DNA from: Tanytarsus gracilentus
Taxonomy: Eukaryota; Arthropoda; Insecta; Diptera; Chironomidae
Assembly (NCBI GenBank): GCA_038502055.1
Contig: JAXRKN010000040.1
Span: forward strand, 5,332,001-5,396,000
Direction: 5' to 3'
Length of the DNA: 64,000 nt
Below, one piece after another: positions 11,201-24,870 of the stretch. Position 1 is the first letter of the stretch. Each line of letters begins with the position of its first letter. The position numbers were made by a program, and so were the translations under genes. A model generated the notes under the pieces. It was not told the origin of the DNA. It saw nothing but the letters and a program-made list of their open reading frames with translations, and searched no databases.

Positions 11201-14200
11201 TTGTGTGTGTGTTGGGGGGCAACAAAATTCTGTGTGTATGCCTTTTTCAATTTATTTCCAAGCTCCAATGCTCTTCTAGTCAACGAAGGGAGATTTTAAT
11301 TAAATTTTCGACAAAATTTTCATGTGTGTGTGTTCGCTTGTTTGCGCCCTGTGAAAAGAGTTTTCTGTCGCTGCTTCATGCAATTTATTTTCAGCTTTGA
11401 GGATAAAGCTGAAGGCATGGAGACGAATAAGCGTAGCCTAATTGATGATGGATTTATTGGTTTTTCCAGGTGAATGATGCTTTTTACATTTTCCAATCAT
11501 TTTCCGTTCGCCTCAGCTTTCCCTCATAGATAATTAGAAATTTGCTCTCTGTGTGCACATGCATCACTCTTGAAAATTAATGATGTCGTTTGCACAAATT
11601 ATTGAATTTAATCAAAAATTTCGAAAAGCACTAAAATATGTTTTTGTCTAAGAAAAATCAAATACGACATAGTAACAGCTGTGCAGACGTGATTTTGTAA
11701 GTCTGACTGAATTATTTTATGGCAAAAAATAAAGGTAGAGAGCAAATGATGATGATTATGGTCAAGAAAATTGCAGCAAAATAACGAAAAAAATGCATTT
11801 AATGTGTCTCAACTCTTGAGTTAGGTCGACAATGCTTAAATGATGTAGCGTGAAATGAATTTATAAAAATTTAAAACTTTATTTCTAAAACGAAACTTTT
11901 TAATGATTCCCAGCAATAATTTTTTCTTCCCTTTTGCTGAATTTAATGATTTAATGGACGACATAATAATAACAACAAGAGTAATGATAATGATTGCTCT
12001 CTCTTACATTTTTTAGTTATTTTTCCTCATCATCTCCGATGCATTTATTTATGACATAGTTTATGAGCTGCTTAAAAAGCATTTTTCATGATTGAATAAT
12101 TTTAAAGAGTTCTTGATTGTTTTTGTCTGGCACGTTTGGAAAGTTAATTTTTATGTTGCGTCATTATTCGCAAAAAAAAAATAAATAAATTGTGAGCCGA
12201 GTGAATTATGCGAAAGTTGATAATAATTTTAATCAATTGTGCGATAAATTCTGAGAAATTCAATTTAGAGAGCGTTTTTATATTCATGCACGAATGTGGG
12301 TGGAAATGCAGTGCGAGCGAAATATTAAAAGCATAATTTTGCGAGAAACATAAATTCTCTTCCTTCGCTTTTCTTTCATGCAATCTTCCAAAAAAAAGAG
12401 TTGTGTTGTCTGCAAAATCAAAGAACTTTTTGCCGCCACTTAATGAATAAAGTTGAGCGAGAGAAGATATCTTGAGTTATTATATAATATAATAACAGGC
12501 TCTCTGTTATCATCTGTGAGTGCATTGTAAAGTAATTAAAATATTATAATAACTCCGCCTTGCACATTTCGTGAGCACACAATGTTAAATTTAATCGAAA
12601 ATCGATACGCCATGTAAAAGGAGAAAGAAGAAAAATTCTAACAATTATTTATGTGGTTGGGGAATTTTTTAATTAAAAATTATTCGAAACAAGAAAGTTT
12701 TTTGAGATGAAAATTGCATGAAACCTTCCTCAAATGTTATTAATGTGATGTTTCTAGGAAGAAGCAAAAATGCAATTAATACCAATTATGTGTGATAAGA
12801 ATAAATGTTTGATGTGTATGTACCGCAGTCAGAGTATCGAACAAAATATATTTTTTTATATAATTTATTTATTGCGTATAGAGCACGACACAAAACACAA
12901 AGTATACAGCCACATAATAATTATGAGCAATCTTGTACATCATGCGATAAAATATCGTATCCTCATACTATAATATATCGTCGTCGTTGTCGTAGTCGTC
13001 AAAAAAGCACACAAATAATGTATAGAATTTATGTGATCGGGCTTTCCTTTAATTATAACCTTTTTGCAGTTTATTGTGTGCTATTTGAGATATGTCTCTC
13101 TGTGAGCATTAAGAAATTTTCATAACCATCATATTTTATGGGACATAGTTGAGCATGGTGCAGTAATTATATACGACGATGTAACGTAATGTCCTTGTGC
13201 AGTGAGACAATTTTTTATAACTCTGGCGTGACGAGCATTGGAAATTTTTGTAAAGTTTTAAATTTTTAAAATTGAACTCCTCTTTTTTTGTTCATAAATT
13301 ATTGAGGATTTTTTTTCTATTTTCTACTGACCACAGCGGAGAAAGAAAAATCCTGAAATATGGCTCATGGGAAAACGCCCTTTTTAAATCTCCTCGCATA
13401 TGAGTGACATGAGAGTATAGTGAACATGAATGATAAATTGGATTGTCTAAAAATGTATAATCTATAAAATGCCATCGTCACATGCATACGAAATTAATCA
13501 TCGAAGAAGATATACCCCGAGAGTAGGAAAGGTGATGAATGTCATGGCAGCAGACGTACGATACGATAAATTATTTCTACACAATGTCATCCGCGTGTGT
13601 TCGTCATAGATCGAAAGTCTTATGGATGGTGATGAAGAGAATAAGAATGAGAAGAATGTCCGAATGATCCATTTGCATACACGGACTCGAATAAGAAACT
13701 GGTCAAAAAAGAAATCGAAAGTAATTTTGCAGAAACGTGTTTCGATGAAAATCTTTTTCTTACAAGATTGAAAGCACATAAATTTGGCAACAGTGCTCGT
13801 GCATGAATTCTAAAAGCATTTAATTGCAACTTTAAGAAAATCATTTAAAAATATTCACACATGAGAGCGAATGTGTTGAACTTTCAGCCTTGAAAATGTA
13901 AAGAAGTAATTTTTTTATGGATGTATGCTTCGTCGTGCGCTAAGAACACAAAAGAAACAGTTGAAGGTTTTCATATACGAGCTTTAAACACAAACACACG
14001 CGTTTAGCTTACCGCTCAAGAGATTATTCAATATATCCAGGTGCAATCAAGAAATATTTAATTTTTTTTATAAAAATAATTTTTATTTATTTTTGTTAAT
14101 TTATAAAAATATTAATTTTTTATGAGAAATTTAAAAATCAATTAATTATACTTTGACTTTCACATTGCGCGCTCACACACGACGATGGTGATGTTACGCC

Positions 14201-17200
14201 AAAAGAATTCTTGTTTTGTGACCTTTTGCGGGCTTACGGGTTAAAATATCTCATTAACATGTATAACATAATAATTTTTCACCTTTATGCCTCCATGAAC
14301 ATTGATGGGCTATGCGAAAGCATAAAACGAAGCAAAACATCAAAGGAGAGAAAATAATTTTTATTTATGACATTAATGTCATCGTTGTCATATTTAATCT
14401 CATACTGTCTCTCTCACTCTTTGAGGTAATGATTCTTGGAACTTTAACTTTTTATGAGTGAGCCATTTAGACGTTGGGATGGAATAATGAATATAGCGTA
14501 GAACTCGCATGCGAAATTCTTAACCTTCAAATAAATCCCCAATTTTATACACATACCTCTCTCTCTCTATCCAGCCAGCCTCACAATGTACGTTATTTAT
14601 TTTCTTTCGCTCTCATGCGCGTACAAAAAAAAGATTGAAGGCAACAAAAACAACTATGGGTTACATGGAGGAAAGAAATGTGCAAAAATTGCAATTTATG
14701 ATCGTGAGATGGCATACCTTAATCTCCATTATACATTAGTGGGCAACACCTGGAAAAAGCAAGCAGTGAGCAATTATTTTTCATAACAAATGTTGGCATT
14801 TTCCTCGTCGCTGTTTTTTTTTCTTTTCGCCATTGTCGAGGATATGAAGCACAAGCTTGGGATATAATTTTCAATCAGTCTTAATGGAAAAAATGCCAGA
14901 GCATTAATGTCCTTTCTGGTACATGATTTTTCAGTAAAAAATCTCTTTTCCTCATTCTCCATCACCTCTCTTACCCATTCCTTTCCGACGCTCGTTCACT
15001 TCGTGCTTCAATGCCGTGCTGATATATTTTTCTCTTGGGATGGATGCTAGAGAATGAGTGAGGTTCAACAATAAAAGCACATAATTGACTTTGAGTCAAT
15101 TTTTTTTGATTTTTATTCTTCAACATGTGTATGCACACACCTCATCCTTATTCGCGCAGTTTGACTGAAACAACAACGCCGGCATTGTATATGTTTCATG
15201 CCACGTTGTTTCGAGGGCGCTTTTGGAGGGAAATTTGCATATTTTTTTCTACTTCGGCCAATAAATCTGAATGAGGAAAAATTTATTTTGACATTTTTCT
15301 TTCGTGTGTTTAAATTGAAGGTTACCTCCCTGCGATGTGGTGGCTCACTGATATTTAAAAATTCTTTCTGATATAATAGCAATAAAAAAATAGCAAGAAT
15401 TTCAATGGTTAAAAATTCCACTTGAAATAACAATATTCATTCATAAAAATTTCCATAAAAAATATCACAAAGTTCTCATAAACATTCATAAAATTGTTAT
15501 TTTTTATCATCTCCTGAAAAAAAAATTGTTGTTATTTATTGTCATTCTCTATACTTTTCGAAACAATATAAAAAAATTCTCCAGCCGATGCAAGAGTCCA
15601 CAGTGCACCGAGAGCACATAGACACGAAATATGTCCTGCCATACATTATTTCTTTTTTTTTCGCCGAGAATATTTTTACCAGTTTTCGTAGGGAAATATT
15701 TTGCAGAAATTTCACATTCTCTTCTGATGAGTGTGTGTATGTGTGTTGAGGAAAAGCAGCAGCAACTTCCAGCATGCATTTGTGTGTGTGTTTGTACAAA
15801 TTTCCTCCAAAGCTTTTCTCCTGGTGAAAAAAAAACTTTTTCCTTCTCTCCAGTACATCATCATGTGAGTGAGTGTGTAAAATTTTAGTTAGAAGCAGCA
15901 GCAGCAATTTTATAGAGGAAGGAATGTGTGTGTCTATATATGCTATAGGGAGAAAAATAAATGAGAGCTATGTACATCGCATAACAAAATCAATACTTTC
16001 TCAGACATCATGTTCATGTATGTTTTAAATATTTTCACTCTCCTATCGCCATCTCTTACCTTCGAGTTTTCTCTCTCTCTCGACATCATTGCCTGCCACC
16101 CGCATATGTGCACGGCTCTTCCCGAAAAAATATAATTTCATTCGGCTCATGCATCTTTCTTCTTGTGTCTGATGAATTTTCCCGGTTTCTGCCTGCCTCA
16201 ACCAAAAGTGTCATCGTCATTATAATCATTGACGTCGCACCACAAAATAAATAATACAAAAGGGGAGTGGGAAGATGATGGATTCGAAATTTGTGGTAGT
16301 TCTTTACAACTCAATTCACTGAGTACACTGAGATATGGCAGGAAGGGATTTTGTGGAGATTAATTTTAAGAAACTTTCTTGTCAAATATTTCTCTCTCGT
16401 TTTCTCCCTTGTGGGCGACATACAAAATTTAATAACAACGCTGGGTGGGAAAAAGTTTAAATGAATTTATTTATGCGCAAAATTGCAAAAACTAAAACTT
16501 CTCCTATTCCATTACTCTTAAAGGCGTGCAGTTAATTGACATTATATCCCTCCTCTCTTCTCGCTATTGCTTGGCGCTGTATCCTTGATGGCAATATTAA
16601 ATTATACTTATCAGAGCTTCAAGTATGCACACCTCATTACCACTAAAGCTTTAAGTTGTTGTTTTTGCCATCATCATACACATTGTGCACTCGTTACATG
16701 ATCGCCAATCTCTTTTGTAATTAGCTCTCTCTCTCTGTGAGTTTAATGTATTCACATGCAACTTTGTTCATTTTAATTATATTTAAAAAATATGCATATT
16801 TTCCTTATTGAAAATATTTTAATGGAAACGATTAAAGAAAATTTAATAATTTAATTTTTTCTCTCTTTAAGGATCATGGTCAGGGGTTGTGGTGAAAGAT
16901 TTATTAAAACATAGTTTTGGTTTCTTTCAAAAAAATAAAATATGATCTTATAAAATCTGAAAAATCTCAAAAGTTTGCCATAAAATGAAGATTGAAGCAA
17001 AAGTTACGCATAGAATCACTAACGGTCGCAAATATCATACACATAAATAATTAAACATTCTCATAAAAAATAATTTTCCATACATTCTCGAATACCCAAT
17101 CAAAAAGTTGTTTGGTTTAAAATTTCCCTTAATTAAAAGCATTCCGCAAACATTCACACAGACATGAGACTCGAGACGAGTTTAAGTATCTCGTCCTTAT

Positions 17201-18205
17201 TTATTATTAATTCAATAGTATGTGCCTCGGCATCATCATCATTGTGTCTCTCCTCGTATAATGTTAGAAACATATTACTGTAGAAACGCAGCAGATCGCA
17301 TGCAGATTTTCATAGGATGCATAATAAATTTAAAATTTCTGTGATAAACAATCCGAAGCCGGATATGTGTGTGGCCGTTTTCTCTCGCATTTATAGAACA
17401 ATGCATAATGAAAAAGCAGTAATTAATTTGCTTTTGTTTTGCATTGCTAAATTTAACTCTCGCAAAAATGACGAAGGACTTTTTTGGGTGGCATGAAAAA
17501 TTTAGCAATTTGTGAATAAATTTTCTCATTATATCGTGATAATTATAAGAAAACTTCCCTCATATAATACATGCGATGATGACCATACAAAGAGTGGAAA
17601 ATTATATCAAAAGGCCAACTTTCTGATGATAATGATAATGACGATAACGAGATGCTTTAATTACATGCTGATAATTTGATATTTAGAGATGCCACATGTG
17701 GGATTGATGCGAGAAAGAAGAAATTTAGAAGGACACGAAAATAATTATAAATCATAAATCAAATTAAACGACAACTCGCATACACACAAGGAAGAATATC
17801 TGTTTAGAAACTTTGGGGGGTAGAAAGTTACAATAATTAATAGTAAAATATGAAAAAATTTGTTCTTCGTATGCGTAAAGTGAATTTTCTCTTAAATGCC
17901 GATGTGTGTGTTCTTGCCGCTTGATGTGGAGAATGTAAATTGATAATTAATTGATTTTTTTTGCCAAATTCACCTCCCTCGCCCCCACTTCGTATGCACA
18001 CACTCTCTTTCACACATATCTCTGCTACAAACATCCGCAAAAAACACCATAAATATTCTCATCCCATGCTCCTTCCATGCAGATGGTGTGTGTTTGAAAA
18101 TTTATTATCTGCGGGCGTAAAAATGGGTAGTAAGCCATAGTGAGGTGAGATGTGTGATGGGGAGGGAAGAAAAAACCAATAGATTGAAAGGCAGGCACCT
18201 CCACA

Positions 18206-18223
18206 AACACACACACACACACA
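18206..18223. repeat. (CA)n microsatellite
   Basis: Short CA dinucleotide run inside the large non-coding region, one of several CA/TG tracts there. Confidence 0.8.
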
Positions 18224-19116
18224 TAAATGAGTATATGTAGAGAATATATGCTGATGATGTGGTATGTTAGAGAGTGAGATACAGTCAGTAAAAAAGGCAA
18301 GAGCTCAACCAGCACCCCCATATAGATTTTTGTAAATTTTTAATAAACTTTCAACTCACACGCTTGCTGATAATAACAAAGTTATCTACATCAAAAATAG
18401 GGTGGAATTTATTCCTTAATTACATATATCAGTTTTTTTTCTTCAAATTGATGTTTCCAGCATTCTCTGAGAATAATGATGATGACGGTTATTAATGAAA
18501 ACTTTATCGATTTTTTTTGGGGTGTGAAAAAAGTCTTGAACTGACAACTTTTTGAATTATATATATCTCTATCAAAAATGTTGTCTTGCAATGCTTATAA
18601 AAAAGCAATTCAAGGTCTTTCTATGACCGTCAATAAACAAACAAGCGAGCGAGAGAGAGAGACTTAAAAGGAGGTGGAATATATACAGAACAATTCTCTT
18701 CTATTGTTCTTGCTTCATGTGGAATTTAAAAGCACAACAACTACATCAGCTCCGTTTTCAAAGCATATTTCGTATACATGAGAATAGCACACACCAAAAA
18801 AAACTGGTTTACGGAGCAAAAAAAATTGCATACAAAAATGTTCTTATTTATAAATCCGTAGAGAGGTAAAAAAGGTGGAAAATGAGAAAAACGTGAACAA
18901 TCTTTCAAAGATATTTTTTTTGCTTGTATATCAACGAAACACGAGACATGAAGATGCACTTTTGAGAAATAAAAGTTCATGAGCATGACATTTCGAGTTG
19001 TACTTTTTTACTTTTTTGAGGTGAAGGTCTTCTTCAAATTTTTATCCTGGTTTTCCTATTTGGCGAAAACTAGAAGTCTCTAGCTATCTCAGGAGCCGAG
19101 ATCTCGATGGAAAAGA

Positions 19117-19157
19117 CGGACAGACAGACAGAAAGAAAGAAAGAAAGAAAGAAAGAC
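19117..19157. repeat. (GACA)n/(GAAA)n compound microsatellite
   Basis: GACA units pass directly into GAAA units and then GACGGAAGG. This is a slippage-type purine tract just before the long A/T runs. Confidence 0.85.
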
Positions 19158-19197
19158 GGAAGGAAAAAGGCGCAAAAAAAGTACACCACTTTTTGGG

Positions 19198-19280
19198 AAA
19201 AAAAAAAAAATTTTTTTTTTTTTTTAAAAAACAGAATAAATCTTTGAATAAAATTCATGCTTTTTTTTTTTTTTTTTTTT
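19198..19280. repeat. Paired homopolymer A and T runs
   Basis: A run of 13 A is followed by 15 T and then A-rich sequence; about 35 bp later comes a second run of 20 T. The A and T runs can pair as a hairpin. Likely length-polymorphic and a hot spot for sequencing error. Confidence 0.75.
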
Positions 19281-20354
19281 ATTTTTAAAAAATTCATAAC
19301 AGAATTTTTCGTTGCCCTTAAAAATTCAAGAATTTTAACCCCCAAAATGCGGAAAACGATCGGCAGAAAGAGAGAAAATGAAATAAGGGAGAGACGGTCG
19401 TGTGAGGGGTTGGGGTCGAAGTGTGTACACACACACGAGATGAGATGCAAATAATGGAAATTAAAAATAAATAGAAAATTCCTCGTCGCTCCTCAGCGAG
19501 AAAACACATACGAACGTTCGTGCGTTTGTGTGTGTAGGAAATTTGTAAGTTTTTCCTTCTATGCTATGTAGTTTTCCGATCGAGAATTCTCCCTAAAAAC
19601 AGTCTCATGCACACACATATATAAATAGCTCTTAAAGCTGCTGCTCAAAACTTTCCCTTTAATGAACGTAAAATTTCCTTCTCGCATATATGCTGCTGCG
19701 ATGCACATTGAAGTCAATTGTTTCTCTTTTTTCCTCTCATCACACACACTTTTCTTCTCTCGGAAAATTTTTACTTACTCTCTTTATCTCTCAATTTTCT
19801 CTCGATTCAGAGTCAAAACTTTTTTTTTGTTCTACACTGAAAATAATCGTCGGTTGTAGACATGATGCAGGCTATCCTTCCTCGTGAAAAGTTGAAAAGC
19901 AATTTAGCATCAGGAGCAGCGAGCAAGCAAAGTTCATTCTTTATGTATAGCGATGACATTAAGCATGTGTTAGAGAGAGTCTGAGAGAGTTTTGAGAGAA
20001 AATGTTATTTAGAAAAAAAAGTTTATGTCATAGACGGTATGCGAGAGAGATGCAGAAGGATGAAGGAAAGAGGTTCACATTTTCGGTGAATTGAGAAGAA
20101 AAAAGACCCCGTTGTGCTATTTCACGAACACAAGTAGCCGCAAATTTTAAGTTCGAGAGAGCGAGAATGAGAATTTGAGAGAGGAAAAAATCCCGACACT
20201 CGGTCTCGGTCTGTAAAATATATTTTCCTTTCCCCCCTTTTTCAAAGCAGCAGCAACGAAATACACACATTTTCGAGTCCGTGTGCTGTGTTCTTTCCAC
20301 ACACAACATAGCAACGACGGCGGCTTCTCAGTCTTGTAAGAAACTTTGAACGAT

Positions 20355-20365
20355 TCAGTTCAGTC
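20355..20365 (+). promoter_or_regulatory. Candidate initiator of an internal Tet promoter
   Basis: Two overlapping insect-type initiators, TCAGTT and TCAGTC, lie in a locally GC-richer patch. They are followed by several hundred bases of A-rich sequence typical of a fly 5' leader. No TATA box is seen. The location, 4.5 kb upstream of the first firmly assigned Tet exon, would suit the start of a short isoform lacking the CXXC domain. Confidence 0.25.
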
Positions 20366-23300
20366 GCGCAAATATTTTTCATTCTCGTCCGTTATCACCT
20401 TATATTGTGTGAGGATTTATATATATATGAAAAAATATTCTTTTTTTTTGGGAATGAGATATAAAATTGAAGGAAGGAAAATTTTTAGTGTGTGAAAGTC
20501 TCTTGTGGTGATTAAACCGATTTTTTTAGCAAGCACATAAAAAAGAAAATTGCAATATAAAAATAATAAAATCTCAAAAATAAAACGAGAGTGAATATAA
20601 AAAAAAGCACGAGAGCGAGAGAAAGCAAATGAAATGAAAATGTGAATCAGATAAACAGTCACAGCGGAAAAAGTTTATTTGTTTTGATTGTGGTTTTACT
20701 CATTCATGAAAAAAAAGTTCCCGAGGAATAAAAACATCGGAAAATAAAATTATTTTCGCGTGGATAAATATAAAAAATAATTTTTGTTTTTTGAGGTAAT
20801 AATAATTAAATATCAATTAGCTAAGCTGCATGCACCTACAATTATTAATGAGTTTTTAATAATTTCTTGCTCAACATCGATGTCTATTTTTTATTTAATA
20901 AAATTCAACTTGAATAATAAAATTGAAGACCAGCCAGAAGCAAGAAAAAAGTAATTAAGAAATTCCTTTAAATTGCGGCATAGTCACAAAAAAATATCGA
21001 AAGAGAAAATGAAGAGAGAAAAATTAAAAATTAACTGCCAGAGTAATAAATCATTAATTTAAATTAAAAAAAGCAGCAAGAATGGGCAACAAAAGGGAGA
21101 GAGACATAAACTGAATTATTCTGTTGCAATATTCCCTTCCATCATCGCGAATGCACGAAATTTATTTTTCGACAACAAAAAATTTATTGCAATTAAAAAC
21201 AATTGAGCGAAATTTTTTCTCCATGGCTTAAGCAATTCTTGACTGGCATTTCCCACGTTTTCACCTTCAAAAAATCTCTGGCTGCAATTTTTTCATTATC
21301 TTTCTTACTCCATTCTCCTTTAATTTATTTTCATCTCCTCCTCCATCGCGCGTCGTCGTCCAAGTCCTCCTCCTTCAAAAAAAAATATAAAAAGAAAAAA
21401 CTTTTTATTTTATTTATTCCACACGATTTTCTTCTCATAAAATGAATTTCAAGAGAAACTGACTCAAGACACACGAGTCTCGCAAAGGAGGGAACGGAGA
21501 GAACTTTAATTAAAAATCCATTTAATTAATTCGTGATCATATTTTTTTTTTGCTTCATGTCATGAGACCATAATTATCATCTAGCAAGAATCGCTCTCAT
21601 GTGCAATGTGCATTATGGAAAATGCTAGTGAACAACATTTAATAATTGCATTCGTATGAAAAGTGATAGCTGAAATTTACATCGCTAATTGATTGTTGAT
21701 GTTATTTTAATCTCGCCACATAAACCAAACCACGTTGTTAAAGTCCTTCGTGAGATAAGAACATTGAAGGTAATTGTGGGTCTGCAAATCTTTCATTGAT
21801 AAGATGAAGCCAAAAAGAACGTTAAAAGCAGCAACAATAGCACAAATAATGAGTAACGAAAAAAAAAACAGAACACAAAAAACTGGTTTATCAAGTCTTT
21901 TTCGTGAAGCAAGCAAAAAAAAAGAGCGCGCGGCAGACAACAGCCACAAGAAAGAGACTTAAAAGATTCTGTGTGATACAACAACAATTGTTTGGTTGCC
22001 TTTATATAAACTTCTACTTCTTCTTCTTGCTTTGTTTCTCGTTTCAATCGCTCTTTTTTCGTGTGGCATGGCATGGTTGCGGTTCAGGGTCGTTGCGATC
22101 TTTCCTCCTCTTCTTCTTGTTCGCATGACAATATTTGCATTTTTTCTTTCGCAAAATTGATTTCAAAATTTTTTTTAAGCTCGCCATAAAATCGAATTTA
22201 ATGGGACATAAAATAAATTAGATAAAAAAATTTCGAGACTTTAAATTAAAATCTTTTTGTGCTAATTATAGGATTCAGAATGTAAAATCCCTCACGAATG
22301 CATTTAATTGCTCTCCAGAAGGATTCTAAAATTTCTTTCTGGTGTCTGTTGTTATTGCTGTTGAGAGAGAGAGAGAACTTGATTGATTCATTCAAAGGAA
22401 TGCTGTTTCTTTGGAATAAACACATAAATGTATGTACATTATCATATGTTTTTCAGCATCTGTCTGCTTACTCTTGGAATTTCTCCTCTCTCGGTTTCCT
22501 TTTTATGTGTGAAGGAATTTTTATCATATGATTTTATTTTCTTATATGAGTTCTTGTGAAATAAAAATGTTTTTTATTTTTTCCTTTGCAAATTTGAATC
22601 AATTCATTTTCGGTGTGCGCTCTTGTGAGGAAGAAATTTTTATTAAAAATCGTAAAAAGCGAAGAAATTTCTAAGTTTATGTCTCTCAATGGACGAAATA
22701 AATTTTTCTTGTTAGCTGCTCGAAATGTGGCAAAAAAACCTTGTTATTATCTCTTCGAAAGTGTGAGACAGGCAAGAATGAGTGCAATTCTAATGTGGAT
22801 CAATATTTCAGCAGCAGTGTTTTCGCTTATCGTGAAAATTTATAGTTTTAAGGAGAGCGAGCGAAAAAAAAAATTTATAACCTCGAGACGAGAAGATTAG
22901 AAAGTTTTCTTTTTGTGCATACACCAACACTCCTTTATGCACCTCATGATAAGACATAAAAACCTGACGACGTAGACGATAACTTGAATAAAAAAGAACG
23001 TGGAATTCCCATATGACTCGCTAGACTATCACAATACAATATTTCATTTTGTTGATATCTCAATACGGCATTACATCCATTCCATTTCCCTTATTTTTTA
23101 CGGACATAAATTTCTCTCTCTCGCATTCTCTTTCCCTGCTTAGTTAACTAACTCGAACGTGTAGTAGTGATGGTGGCAATTTATTTTTATGCTTTTTCCA
23201 GACTTTATTTTCTTCGCTCACTCCCCCATTCGATTTCTCCCCTTCCCTCCACCATACGTCACTCACCCGGCAGACCTTTTTTCCTTCGAGATTTTCTCCT

Positions 23301-24870
23301 GAGAATTAGCGCATTTTTCGTACATTGACACGTGTTTTCTCTAACCTCAACTTATTGATGTTAATTCGGTTCTTAGCACATGTTGATGACATTTTTCAAT
23401 AAATGCGAAAACTCATTAAGAGCCGCATAATTAAACGATATAATAACATTGTGTCCTTGTCACATAAACAATACATATATGCGATGATCGAAAATTTCTG
23501 AGAGAGTTTAGAACAAAAAACATGCATACATCAGTTCGTGTTGGCAACATTCAATTTTATTCTGCTAAAATTATATTTTGCTGGTGAAATTCAATTTGCA
23601 TAAATTTCAAAACATTATATTCCCTTCTCCCTCATGCTCTTTTCTTTATTTTATTTCTTCTGCTCCTCCCCTATACCGATGCTTTTGTGTTACACACCGA
23701 CCTCACCATGACATTGCAGTACATAATGTACTTTATATGTAATAATAATAATGGCGAATAGAAAGCTACACGAGTGAGATGTGAAGCTCCCATAATTTGC
23801 ACAAAAGAACCTAAAATAACATGTAATGTGTGTGCTTTCGCTAAAATTTCATATTAAAATCAAACAAAAATAGTTTTTTACTTCATCGACTCCTTCTCTC
23901 TTTTTGTGTGCATCGTCGTCATAAATTTTATGGCGTTGATGGCTTTTCATGCAATTAAGAACTTTTATGAGTATGGAGGGAAAGGAAATTATGGAAATTT
24001 CAGTCTCCATCACCGCGTGTCGTGATTTATTGCCAATTTCTCCGGAGACTATAATTGAAAATTTTCAAATAGTTCTTTTTCACCCACCGACGTGAGTTGG
24101 TGTGATGTGAGTTGAATTTGCATTAAATGGCGCAACGAATGATTTTAATGAAATTTCTTCAAAATTAATCACTAACCAAAGAAGGAAAATTGCAAGGCAT
24201 TAATAAAGCTCACCCAAAAAAAGCCATGCCATTATTCATGAACACAAACACACACAATGGCTGAAAAAAAATGAATGAAATTCTTCTAAATCGTCAGAGT
24301 TGAGAGAAAAAAAATGAATTGTGTGCACTGGAGAAACAGTTTCTGCTGCTGTGTTTTGCCTTTCGCTAGGAGCACAATAAATTTTGCGCTCTAAAATAAT
24401 AAAAAAGTGAGCAAGAAAGAAAAAATATACACACACATAAATTATAATTTATTTGCGGTAATAAATTTTCATTTTCGTTCTTTTATTTCTCTCTCACACT
24501 TTGAATGGACTATTTTGACCACCCAACCAACACCGTTGGTACCTTCATCTTATGTAACATCCTTTGAATTACAAAAATTTTTGACTTTAATTTAAATGCA
24601 CGTGGCTAGAACTAAATTAAAATCAATTAACGATAATAGAATGAATGAAAATGATTAATTGCACACATTAGAACGAAGGTGGACGTTGAAGGGAAAAATA
24701 ATAATGAAAAATCCACCAATGATTATGATTAATTAACGAACTTTACCTGCTGTCCACGACGATGACTATAATTATGCATTAGGCGACATTATTATTTTTT
24801 TCTTTCTCAATTTTAATTACTTTGCGTCAGTATCAATTAATTTTAATTTCATATCTTTCCCTTTTTACAG

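Larger units (their letters stand above)
3869..24870 (+). other. 21-kb non-coding region, likely Tet intron
   Basis: About 21 kb of AT-rich sequence with no recognisable coding exon on either strand. The open frames are short, of low complexity (Phe/Ser/Lys-rich) and often antisense pairs of one another. It contains many CT/GA, CA/TG and GAT-type microsatellites, poly(A)/poly(T) runs, one MITE-like inverted repeat (8039-8203) and a candidate promoter near 20.36 kb. If the exon at 3788-3868 is Tet, this is a single intron that would host the promoter of a short Tet isoform, as large 5' introns do in fly Tet. Confidence 0.45.

Noticed and set aside
22613..22900. 95-codon plus-strand ORF with a hydrophobic centre
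   Set aside because: No recognised domain, no splice or promoter context, AT-driven composition. Possible but unsupported.
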